Positions 31,084 through 41,679 of a stretch of DNA of 64,000 nucleotides are shown one piece after another. A program made the translations under genes and the position numbers. Source of the stretch: Daphnia carinata (taxonomy: Eukaryota > Arthropoda > Branchiopoda > Diplostraca > Daphniidae). The stretch is from NCBI RefSeq assembly GCF_022539665.2, contig NC_081339.1, forward strand, positions 6,386,367-6,450,366, read 5' to 3'. The number at the start of each line of letters is the position of its first letter. The stretch's first letter is position 1. The notes below the pieces were generated by a model, which did no database searches, was not told where the DNA came from, and was given only the letters and a program-made list of their open reading frames with translations.

Positions 31084-34000
31084 CTGTCACAAGAAACACT
31101 TAATTGTAGTGCCAACTGCCGTTGCAGGATTATGGATTCGCTTTTGAAACATGTTAAGGTAAAATGAGCAGTGTAGCTTTCTATTGTTTCTCTTCCTTCG
31201 ATAGATTCATGAAAACCTCGATTACGATAATTACCATGTACTTAGTACATATAACTCACTGCAACTAGCTACCGGTGGTATTAAGTGAAGCATTCGTCGA
31301 TGTCGATGATCAAATCAAACGAACTTGCAGCCGCCGACAGCATAAACTGAAACTCGGCCAACACGTTGCCATTTTTTAAATTCGTTTTTCCCTTCCTCTT
31401 GTCCTACCCTACCCTTGCAAGAGAAAGTGGTATACTTTCCTCCAGGAACATCTCTATTGTATCACAACATATGTAAATTTTACCAAAAATTGCAATCAGC
31501 AGCACATAACTAAGTTTGAAGCCAACAGTACTTACACAGTAGTATGTAGTCCATGTGCCAATAGAAAGAACACTACGACTAATGGTACTCAAAAGAAATG
31601 ATAATTAGCTGTTTCCGAGGTTCATCCCATTTAAAAGTTTGCCTATGATAAAACAAGAAACTTTATGTTCTGTCTCAATTGGCATTTAATCTATTAATAT
31701 ACGAATGCAACAGAAAAACCTACTTATTGATGTGCAGGGTATGATATATGATGTTACAATTGCTTCGGCGTGGCAGATCTGGTGACAGAAAACCTTTCAC
31801 GCGAGTTTCTATTTACGTTTTCAGTTCAAATGCGTAGATTCCTGCGATTACAATAAACAGAAAAGATATATTTTGAAGTGCAATCAACGTCCGAAACTGT
31901 GATTATAATATTACCTAATATGAGAGGACCTTCAGCGTGCACCGTCAGAAAAGGAAAATGTAAACTACCCACAGATACACGTATGCGATTAACCGCCACC
32001 TAACGTAAGGCTGTTGCCAGCACCACCTAGTGTGCAAACGGTAATGGCATTTAATGCATGAATAATACCTTTCATTATGCTGAATAAACATGTTCTTTAT
32101 CGAAATCCTATGTTCGGAATAAAATCGATGAGAACACGTAAGAATTGCTTGATTTACTATTTCGACAAACGTTTGACGCCATGGTTGGAAGTCACCCTTC
32201 ATCCCCAATTGAACGAATATTTCATTACCTCCCAACTCCCTACTCCAACGTTTTAAGACCACAGGGAATACCAGACGCTTTTTTCGATTGTGTTTTGTAT
32301 GCCTGAGATCACAATGACATTACTGAATACGCCTGGACTGCGTGAGCTGTAATTAGTCACCGTCTACGATAACAGCGACGAATGCCCAATTATTAAATGG
32401 CTAAAAATTAAAAAAATGTTTAGATACAACATTAATTTGAGCTAAAATTTAGTCTTGGGTTTGGAATTAGTGAAAGTGATTGCACAAATATGTATATCTG
32501 GCTCGATCAACTTCAATGTAAATCTAAAATGGAACATTTTGTGGAAAGAAGAATAAAAGACATACCTTTCTCGCAGTAACAGTCCTGAGCATCAGTAAGA
32601 CTGAGCTATATTTTCTTCATAGTTATTCAATCAACACGTTGACAGTGTTGCTGAACTATTTCTGTGACGGTAAGTTTTCAGCTGTCTTGTTCTTTTGGTT
32701 AAGCTAGTGAGATTTACATCAAAGCTGGCAATAATAATACCTCCAGCAGACACCCTGAAATTCTTATCAACAATCTGAACAGATGCATCATCATACAAAT
32801 TCAACATTAATGAACATATTAACAAAGTACTAGATAAATGGATCTCAGTTGGGAATCCATTTGCTTAACACTTACTTTGTTTTTGCTGTATCTGTGATAC
32901 ATTGGATGTGTCCTGGTCACTGAAATACCAGCCAAGTGGGAAACATCTTTCCCTATAAAACTTAAACAATGGTTTGTCAAAGTTAGTAAATGTGATTTTA
33001 ATTGAACGTGGCTAACTAAAAAAAAGTTATAAGAATTGTAAAGGGTTGTTTACCATTGACATACAACAGGAAGAGCAAAAACAAGAAAAGATTGCTAACT
33101 AGATAATCTATGATTATTTCATCTAAGGTCCTTCATATTACTATCCTTCAAAAAATGAACACATAATTACTTGCCAAAGCCATTTCTTTCTAGGCTATTT
33201 GTTAAAGGTTATGTTTTCTCTTTTTTCACCAGGTTTTCAAATGCTTGGCCTTTATAACCTCCAGCATTTCAATCTCTAGTTCATTTAACATCGTTGTTAT
33301 CCTGATCACTCTGTAAAAATACCACCATTCGATATAATTTTAAAAATTCCCAATCATGTATGAATATCAATGTTCGTTTTGATTATACCTTAAGCACAAC
33401 TACATGGGGCTGAATTTCATGCATGCTGCACGTTGAACAGCCGGTTTACGTGATCTTTGATAAAAATGGATGGCGCCATTGATTCTATCGATGTGGTTTA
33501 TGGTTAGAGGACATCGATTCGAACATTTCAGAAATCGAGATGGAACCAACGCTCGATATCGATTAGAGAACGCATCGCCATCTATAAGTGCTTCGAAACA
33601 TAACAAATGACGCAGATGCTGTAATAGCTCAAATTAAATATTTTGAATAATTCGTTAATGCAACAACTTGGCTAAACCATTAAAGTTATTTTTGAGCAGT
33701 TCACAGCTTAACAAACTCACCTTTCAACCAGTTTTATGCAAACTATTCCAAAATGTTAGAACTTGAAAGAATTACATGTGGAATTTAATCTTGTTTAACC
33801 TGTAAAAATTCTACTGCATATTACAAATATTTAAAAAAAACTTATCAAACTTTCAAACCTACACAATGACTTACTAGCTGTTAGATTTTATGTTTGTGAA
33901 GCTCATAGTATCAGACATGGTAATGATTCTACTTCTTTCACACAAGAGACTCTATGCATAGACCAAATACACCTGCAGGCATGTGGTGAAAGAGAAAACA

Positions 34001-34387
34001 TAGTTTCCATAATAGTTTAAAAATTACTTTAGTTAGTTTTACTAACCTGCTAGAAGTAAAAACTTTTAGTGTTGTAAAACAATACCAATTGGTCACATCA
34101 CACTTATCTGGTTGCGTTACTTCCTCTGTTTTGATGCCAGCCTAAAATTAAATTCAGCACAAATTAATAGAAAAGTTCCCCAACAACAATCCAGTTCCCT
34201 ATGCTTCTCTCTATCTGTTATGTTACCTTTGCATTTGGCTTCTTTTTAAATTAAAATTTTTCTTGTACAATTGTTTTTTTTTTATTTTACACTTCAAATA
34301 CATTGCATACCTTATCCTCCTATATGTTGATCCCAGTTCATTCAACGTCTTTGTTATTCCGGTTAGCTGACAGAAAAACAAAATAAA

Positions 34388-34460
34388 ACAAAAAAAAACA
34401 GTCATTATCATGCAAAAATATGAACAAAAAAAAACAGTCATTATCATGCAAAAATATGAA
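34388..34460. repeat. Two tandem copies of a ~37-bp word
   Basis: ACAGTCATTATCATGCAAAA with its A-run and ATATGAA tail is present twice head to tail. A local duplication with no further sign of function. Confidence 0.7.
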
Positions 34461-35192
34461 AATGCATGTACGGAAATGAATTGTGCTTGCAGATACCTTA
34501 ACACCATTACATTTTTTCTTTCTTCGTAGTAGAATTCTTCTTTACTTTCTTAAACGGCCCGCGGGAAAAAACAGAAATATTTTTTGGCACCCAGGGTCGA
34601 AATTCTACCACAAGGGTAGAATCAGTGAAGAAATGGACTTTGTCTTTTTTTTTAATCTGTTTTTTCGGCGGGCCATTTTTGCATCCTCAGCTTCCGATTT
34701 TTCGCCTATTTGACTACTAATTTTTGACAAATCTTTTCATTTTTCAAAAAATTAAAAAAAAAAAAAAAAGGCAAAAAAAAAGATTTATCTGAATTTGATG
34801 TGTCATGAAATCAATGTTGCATATTGAAAACAGGTGTACAGGATGTTCATAGATTTTATTCTATACATCAAATTCACTCGCGATTCTTGAACTTCGTGCA
34901 GATTCGCAGCATAATAGCTTGAAACAAATGGAAAAAAACAGGTGATCAGAAAAACATTTGTTGACGCAAATGTCAAACAATGCCTACCATGCATGCCCTT
35001 GTCTACTTGAACACAGATGAAATCGCGTGACTATTACACTTAGTTAGGAAATTTATCCCTAAGTTATCCTATTCTACCATTGTAAATATCGTTTGCTTTT
35101 GGCCTTTAATGTAAAAATTATTGAAATTGAACCATTCGGGAGGGGATAGCACATTGAGAGACGCATGCAACAAAATGACGAAGTGCTCATCA

Positions 35193-36035
35193 CCAGTGTT
35201 TCCACTTTCCGCAAAGTGGTATCCCTAGAACGTTGCCAGACTGGGGACATAAATCCCTATTTAAAAAAAAATAAAATCCCCAGAAAAATCCCTGTTACTT
35301 TCATGGCATACTCACATGGCCTACTATAATAACGGCCTGTCAGCGCGCAATACCTCCTGCATTGCCAGAGGGGCGTAATACTCCAAACCGAGCTCCACTT
35401 TCCACTGTTTGGTAACGAATGCAGAATTGTTTGGGAAAAACAGTGGAAAGTGGAACCTAGCGCCGCGCGTGGCCAGCTTACGGTAGGAAAGGGAAAAAAG
35501 AAATGACTGAGGCTAGATTCGAACTCGGGTCTCCAGCTTATATATAGCTTGTTATATTGTTATATAGCTTATATATAGCTTGTTTCTCGCCAATAAATAA
35601 TATTACCAAACATTCTCTATTTGCAGCTACTTACAAAACCACTCTTTCATGCTTGAACTTCATCAACAACAACAACTTGGCAACACTAACACCCTAATGG
35701 TGTTAGATACAACAAAAACTTACGGGTAGCGAATTGGGTCGCATATCCCGATGATAAGCTGCCTGCATCCACGAGCCGTCTTTCAGGCCGTGGGGAGGCT
35801 AACGAACAGCCTACGTTCAACGATCACCTCTTCTCTACCTTTCAGCTTGTGGTTCGATCTTCAAGGTAGTGAACAGTACTACAGATCGCTTTTTAGCCTG
35901 GCAAGGCTACTTTTGCCATTTTTAGCCTGGCAAGGCTTTTTTGCCATTTTTAGCCTGGCAAGGCTTTTTTTTGGTGTGCCATTTAGCCCCTTTATAGTAG
36001 GCATGGCTCTTCTTTTTTCTCTTTTCTTTTCTCTC
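35193..36035 (+). repeat. Left arm of a second large inverted repeat
   Basis: Reverse complement of 37262-38059 over about 800 bp. The outer end is CCAGTGTTTCCACTTTCCGC. Near the inner end a ~27-bp unit containing TTTTAGCCTGGCAAGGCT occurs three times (35892-35978), against two in the right arm. A tRNA T-arm-like piece (AGATTCGAACTCGGGTCT) lies at 35515. No transposase ORF is present, so this looks like a non-autonomous foldback element. Confidence 0.85.
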
Positions 36036-37261
36036 TGAAGCCATTCCACTTCTAGGGATATTACTCTATTTAGGGGGATTTAAGGAAAATTTTTGGAATC
36101 TAGGGTGCAGTTATGGAAATCTAGGGTTTCCGGGATTATCCAGGGCCTATTTAATTTTCTGGGGATTTCTCGGGATTTTGAGATTTTTGGCCAAACCGCT
36201 GTTGCTTTTGGCGCTTCTATGCAACTTCAAAAGTAAAATGTTCCTCAATAAGAGCCACCAAGCGGACAATGGTGAACGGTACGCTTTTCAGAAAGTAACA
36301 CTGACTAGGATACACCACGAACTCCATTTGATCCTCCAAACGTCTGTGCCAAACATATCGCACGCCGAATTTTTTAAGACTCAAGTCTCCGACTGAATTT
36401 CTGACAAGCACTTGACCCAATTGCAAAAGCTGGGGAGAGTTCCTTGAATATATACGTAGGAATTACGAATCTATTTTGTTCAACCATGATGAACAATTTG
36501 TTGTTGAGACCTGATGAACCCGAGGCCTCTCACACAATTTTGTTATCTAGGTGAGCAACACACTGTTCATTGGGAAACGCTGTGATTCTCTTGAGGCTTT
36601 ATAACGTTGAAAGTTCGATGACAATTATTTTTGGAAAAAACCATATCTTTATTGCTTAACTAAACAAATATGATGGGGCAATCCGATGGTTTTATTTCCA
36701 TAGCCAATTTAAATTTTTTTGGTAACTTGTTTGGCTTTGACGGGCACTGGTTAATTGCTTTTAAAATGTGTTCGATTTAATACTGTTCTAAAATAAATAA
36801 AATGGGTTATCTTATTATTTTTATTTACATTTATAAAAATAATAAAAGATTTTTGAAGCAATGGTGTCTATAAGAACCGAACACGGACAGTCGACGTATG
36901 ATCTCAGTGCTATACCACAGCGCCCTACCACAGCGCGACACCACTATTAGTCACATATTATATAGCTCCGGTATTAGAACGAAGGTCGTTGAAAAATAAG
37001 TTTGTTTGAGATGTGCGGTCCTGGCACAGTGGTTACCACCTTCGCTTCGCATTCTGAAGGCCCCGGGTTCAAGTCCCGACACCGCCAATTTCCCCCCCTC
37101 CCTTTCCCTCCAAATCTTCATTCAAGATACGCAAGATTCATCGGATTACGCAAGCTTCTACAACAGATCAAAACGCAAGATTCTACGAAGAAAGAAAAAA
37201 AGAAGAGAGAAAGCAAGAAGAAAGAAAAAAAGAAGAGAGAAAAAAAAGAAGAGAGAAAACA
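36036..37261. other. Spacer of the second inverted repeat
   Basis: About 1.2 kb. It holds two tRNA-like sequences (36882-36945 and 37015-37085) and a polypurine tract from 37185. Short ORFs here have no support. Confidence 0.5.
37015..37085 (+). repeat. tRNA-like sequence (possible tRNA-derived SINE head)
   Basis: GCGGTCCTGGCACAGTGGTT is A-box-like, and CCCCGGGTTCAAGTCCCG is a strong T arm and B box. The ends GCGGT/ACCGC pair, but the anticodon arm is irregular. A tRNA-derived retroelement head or a decayed tRNA. A poorer tRNA-like sequence, minus strand, lies just upstream at 36882-36945. Confidence 0.5.
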
Positions 37262-37298
37262 AGAAGAAAGAAAAGAAAGGAGAAAAAAGAAGAGCCAT
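37185..37298 (+). repeat. Polypurine (GAA)-rich tract
   Basis: More than 110 nt of almost pure A/G built from AAGAAGAGAGAAA-type units, at the junction between spacer and right arm. It makes spurious Lys/Glu and Phe/Leu ORFs on the two strands. Confidence 0.85.
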
Positions 37299-38059
37299 GC
37301 CTACTATAAAGGGGCTAAATGGCACACCAAAAAAAAAGCCTTGCCAGGCTAAAAATGGCAAAAGTAGCCTTGCCAGGCCAAAAAGCGATCTGTAGTACTG
37401 TTCACTACCTTGAAGATCGAACCACAAGCTGAAAGGTAGAGAAGAGGTGATCGTTGAACGTAGGCTGTTCGTTAGCCTCCCCACGGCCTGAAAGACGGCT
37501 CGTGGATGCAGGCAGCTTATCATCGGGATATGTGACCCAATTCGCTACCCGTAAGTTTTTGTTGAATGAATGAACGTAAGTTTTTGTTGAATGAAGAAAA
37601 TTTGTTTTTGCATGCGTGATGCGATGATTGCATGAAAGAGTGGTTTTGTAAGTAGAGAAAATAGCAAATAGAGAATGTTTGGTAATATTATTTCAGCCTA
37701 TATATAAGCTATGTATAAGCTGGAGACCCGAGTTCGAATCTAGTCCCAATCCAGTCATTTCTGTTTTACCGTAAGCTGGCCACGCGCGGCGCTAGGTTCC
37801 ACTTTCCACTGTTTTTCCCAAACAATTCTGCATTCGTTACCAGTGGAGCTCGGTTTGGAGTATTACGCCCCTCTGGCAATGCAGTTTTAGGCGCTGGAGG
37901 TATTGCGCGCTGACAGGCCGTTATTATAGTAGGCCATGTGAGTATGCCATGAAAGTAACAGGGATTTTTCTGGGGATTTTATTTTTTTAAAATAGGGATT
38001 TATGTCCCCAGTCTGGCAACGTTCTAGGGATACCACTTTGCGGAAAGTGGAAACACTGG
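37262..38059 (-). repeat. Right arm of the second large inverted repeat
   Basis: Inverted counterpart of 35193-36035, ending GCGGAAAGTGGAAACACTGG. It has two copies of the ~27-bp unit instead of three. The arms differ by scattered substitutions and small indels. Confidence 0.85.
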
Positions 38060-38246
38060 ATTTGATAGATACAAGACGCCATTTTAGCTCTACGGTCAAT
38101 CGGGTCATCCCTTGAGAAACTTTAGGTCTTAATTCAAGTATCTTCATACGAATTGAAATCCAAGTTTGCCGTGTTAATTTCAATCTTTCTGTGTTCGGAA
38201 TCACACAATAGTATCTTACCAAAGGTAGTAATAATAGAATTTGAGA

Positions 38247-39371
38247 ATGGATCCCGCTTTGTTACGTGAACGTGAGGCTTTTAAGAGGCGAGCTTTTGCC
38301 ACGCCGGTGTAAGTTTCTCGTTTTCAACATATAGTTTTTTAAGGTCTCAATTGGGTTGTATTTACAGTACTAAAATGATTTTTTGTGCAGAGTGGAGAAT
38401 AAAAGGAAGAAAGAAAATGTAGTAGATGAATCGAAAAAGAAACCTAGGCCCCCGCAGAGATCCTTGGCTTCAGCTCCAAAAATTGATGCGACTAAGTAGG
38501 TGTGCCTCATGTTTTTATCTATTCTCACTCTGTCTAATTGTTTTTTAAGCTACAAGCACATGTCAGGGAGTTCTCAATACAAATTTGGTGTATTGGCTAA
38601 AATTGTCAAGCATTTAAAAACACTACATCAGGATGGAGCAGATCATGCCCTTACTTTGGAAGAAATTCTTGATGAAACTAACCAACTTGATGTTGGAATG
38701 AAAATATCTCAGGTAAGGAACACTGCATGTGCATTACTGTATGTTAATGTTGTCACTACTTGTGTCTCTTTCATGATAAGAGTAGTGGCTTCGAACTGAA
38801 GCTTTGAACAGCAATCCTAAAATAGAAGTTACTTCAGATGGAAGGTACATGTTCAAACCACCATACAAGGTCAGAGATCGTAAAAGCCTACTGAAGTTAC
38901 TACGGCAAACTGATTTGAAAGGATACGGCGGTATTCTGCTTGAAGATATCCAAGAATCCTTACCTAACCATGAAAAAGTTTTGAAAGTATTCACATTTTT
39001 TCCGTTTTTTTCTTCACCATTTTGCTGATTTGATCCCCTACTAATTTTTTTTGTTTCAGATGCTCGAGAAAGACATAGTGTACATTTCCCGACCGGTAGA
39101 TAAGAAGAAGATTTTGTTTTACAACGATAAAACGGCGCACATGCCGATTGACGAAGAATTTCAAAAGCTTTGGCGATCAGTCGCTGTTGATGGTATCGAC
39201 GATAACAAAATTGAAGAGTATTTAGAAAACCAGGGAATTCGCTCTATGCAAGACACAAGCCAGAAAGTTCTTCCTGCTAAGTTGAAAAGAAAAGCAGCTC
39301 CAAAGAAACGTACTTACAAGAAACCTCGTGACAATGAACATCTCAAAGAAATTTTGCAAGATTACGAATGA
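38247..39371 (+). CDS. TfIIEbeta: Transcription initiation factor IIE subunit beta
   Basis: The small subunit of TFIIE, which with TFIIE-alpha recruits and regulates TFIIH in the RNA polymerase II pre-initiation complex in the nucleus. Five exons (38247-38308, 38391-38495, 38550-38712, 38786-38986, 39060-39371), 280 aa, close to the usual length. It begins [16 protein letters not shown], followed by a Lys-rich linker. The tandem winged-helix core then contains [64 protein letters not shown] and [16 protein letters not shown] basic C terminus ([13 protein letters not shown]) precedes [11 protein letters not shown]. All of this is highly conserved in animals. It is a single-copy housekeeping gene directly beside the second inverted repeat. 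Confidence 0.97.
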
Positions 39372-39651
39372 AATAGTAAACTGCGTGTTTTCTACCGACG
39401 TGCCTCATTTCCTGTATCACCTGTATGGCAAACCAAACGTATAGGACAAGAACAGTGATAAGCCATGTGATGTTGTCCCTGGAATCCAGAAACTAATTTT
39501 TTTTTAGTTAAATATCAAACTAGTTAAATTATTTCTTATCTTTATATTGTTTGCCATGTTTTAGAACAGAAGGCCTTTAAATTTCAGCGATTGAGAAGTT
39601 TATTTCACTTTCGCCATCTTTTTATTTCAAATTATCCTTAAAGAATTCTAG

Positions 39652-39960
39652 ATGAATCCGCAAGGTTTAAATATGCCTCAGCGTAATCCGGTTAAAGGAG
39701 AAAGTCACCACTTAATCACTCGCCATTCACATCATTCGATCTTCATTTTGTTGTTAGGTATTATTAATTTATAAGAAGTATTTGATATTACCACTAAACA
39801 GTTCATTCCTTTCCTTACATTCGTCTCTTTTTATTTAGAAAATGTTGTCATCTTGTTATGGACAACGGGGAAAACGGGCAGAACTCGTCTTGTAGTAGAT
39901 TTTCCTTTCGAAATCAGAATTCCCGCAAACAAGAGTGTGGACCGTAGACTGAAGCCATAA
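39652..39960 (+). CDS. Small two-exon protein, unknown
   Basis: Exons 39652-39757 and 39839-39960 join in phase to give 75 aa. The N-terminal part is polar and His-rich (HHLITRHSHHS). A hydrophobic stretch across the splice (IFILLLENVVILLW) is followed by TGKTGRTRLVVDFPFEIRIP. Good splice sites, a position directly after TFIIE-beta, and the compact composition of exon 2 support a real gene. I cannot name it. It may continue into further exons if the TAA at 39958 is bypassed by splicing. Confidence 0.45.
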
Positions 39961-40309
39961 TAATCCGTTTACTTTCACTTGTTTACATGACATTTTTAAG
40001 GTGTTGCAGTAAGACAAGATTCATTGCCGTGTGTTCAAGTTCCGTATACCTTGCAAACTTTCTCCACATCCTCCGAGTATGGGTCGTTTCCAAATCGGTA
40101 AAACCCTTGAAAACTTGTATTTCAATATTATTTGAAAAATAATTGAATCATACTAATTGATTTCATTTCTAGATGTATTCCAGTCCAGAAGGAAAACACG
40201 AATTAAAAGCTGTACACATTTTAACATTGAAAATTTAAATTGCTGTCGAGTCAATTGACACGTTAACTAACACTCTTTTTTTTTTGCATTTTTCATAGGA
40301 TTGATTTGT

Positions 40310-41598
40310 TTAATATGGTGGGCATTTGCCACTTTGCTTCCTGTAACTTCCGAGGGAACAAGTCTGTTGATCCCACATGGAAGAGGGTTTCTCTTCTACG
40401 ATCGACGCAGTTGCTTTCTTGAACTCCTTCTTCTTTTGTGGCACTGGCACACTAGTCGCTTCAACAGCCGCAGTGGTTGAATTGCTGTTCAAATTAGCAG
40501 CCAAATCGGAATTGGGTTTGGCGTTCCGGGTAGCGGTACTGTTACGTCCGGCTACCTTGGCAATTTTGGCCGCAACCGCCTTTACTGCGATTGGCTCTTT
40601 CGACACGACACAGCTAATGATACCGGCCGCATCGCGTGAAACAACCTGATCGATACTGCAAGGACCGCGTTTTCCCAATTGGTGACAATCAGCTGGAACT
40701 GCTTCCGGATTGGGGCTCCAATTCACGTGCTGGCCATCAGCGACGCAATTGGCTGGAATGGGCTCACATGCGGTTGTTCCGTTGTGCATGACCAACCAGA
40801 AATTCTTCAGACAAGGGCCCTGTTTTGGTAAGAGAAACAATTTCTTATTTAATTAGTTTACTTCAGTCTTACGTAGGCTGGTGTGACGTACCTGAAAATT
40901 TTGCTGATAACATTCGCCATCGTAGTAAATGAGATGTCTTTCGTCTTCGATGCAATCGCAGACTCCTTCGTTATTCTTGCCGTCGTAGAGGACCTGATCT
41001 TTCTTATCAGTACAGGGATTGACACGTGCATTAGGACCGAATTTCATGCACTTCTTTGACGGCACGTAGTACGTTTCATGGGGAGACAGACAAGATCGAG
41101 CGCTATCAAACGTGAGTTTTCAAATTAAATGACAATTTCAGACCTTATTTTGTTTTAATCTACCTACCCTGCTTTAAAGAGGATGCGAGTAATATCTTCT
41201 AAAAGTCCTCTTTGGAACTTTTCTTCGCCTGCCTTTTGGTCCGGGTTGGTGAGGGTAGCGTCAATGTCCTTGGAGAGCCTGGCCACCCTGGGCCTGATCC
41301 TCGTTTCCAAATTGACCAAAGCATACCTGATGTCGTAGTGGTCGTTCTTCTCAATGTCCTGATCCAGTTTCCTTTCGATGCGGATGAGCTCCCCGGCCAG
41401 CTGTTTTCGCTCTTGTTCGGGATCACCTTCCTCGCCTCCCTCACCTTCTTCACCACCTTCTTCTTCTTCCTCGCCACCACCTTCACCTCCTTCGCCACCT
41501 TCTTCTTCCGATCCTGCCTTCTTTCCAGGAGCGCCGTAAACGTGGTTGATTGCCAACGATAGGATTAGCAAAAGGGCCAAATATTGAATGGACCGCAT
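40310..41598 (-). CDS. Secreted Cys-rich protein (DUF4789-like) with acidic Glu/Gly insert
   Basis: Exons 41168-41598, 40892-41102 and 40310-40819, 383 aa. Order: a signal peptide (YLALLLILSLAINHVYG); an Asp-free Glu/Gly tract of about 35 residues; a helical segment (ELIRIERKLDQDIEKNDHYD); a first Cys block with DGKNNEGVCDCIEDERHLIY; then GPC blocks (GPCLKNFW, ANCVADGQHVNWS, GPCSIDQVV). A low-complexity Ala/Lys/Asn linker follows, and the tail is TCSLGSYRKQSGKCPPY. It is a paralogue of 44200-45388 and, more distantly, of 4242-5380. Exon borders are shared. Secreted; function unknown. The acidic tract is missing from its neighbour. Confidence 0.82.
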
Positions 41599-41670
41599 CT
41601 TGTGTTTCCTTCAAGTTTCGCTTATTCCTGATGGTTTTGCAATAATGACCAGTTGGAACGAGACCCTGTC

Positions 41671-41678
41671 TTTATATA
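41671..41678 (-). promoter_or_regulatory. TATA box of the gene at 40310-41598
   Basis: TATATAAA on the minus strand, 73 bp before the ATG at 41598. Confidence 0.5.
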
Positions 41679-41679
41679 A

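Larger units (their letters stand above)
28879..35192. other. AT-rich region without a supported gene
   Basis: About 6.3 kb. Several ORFs of 60-105 codons occur (for example 29717-30025 and 31945-32262), but none has splice-consistent partners, a motif or coding-like composition. Recognised content is an imperfect inverted repeat at 29192-29368, a motif cluster at 30893-31083, and a duplicated 37-bp word at 34388-34460. Confidence 0.5.

Noticed and set aside
31945-32262. Minus-strand ORF of 105 codons
   Set aside because: The first 40 residues look somewhat protein-like, but there is no homologue I can name and no exon partners.
37002-37523. Lys/Glu-rich and Phe/Leu-rich ORFs on both strands
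   Set aside because: They are translations of the polypurine tract and the inverted-repeat arm, with no start context or splice partners.
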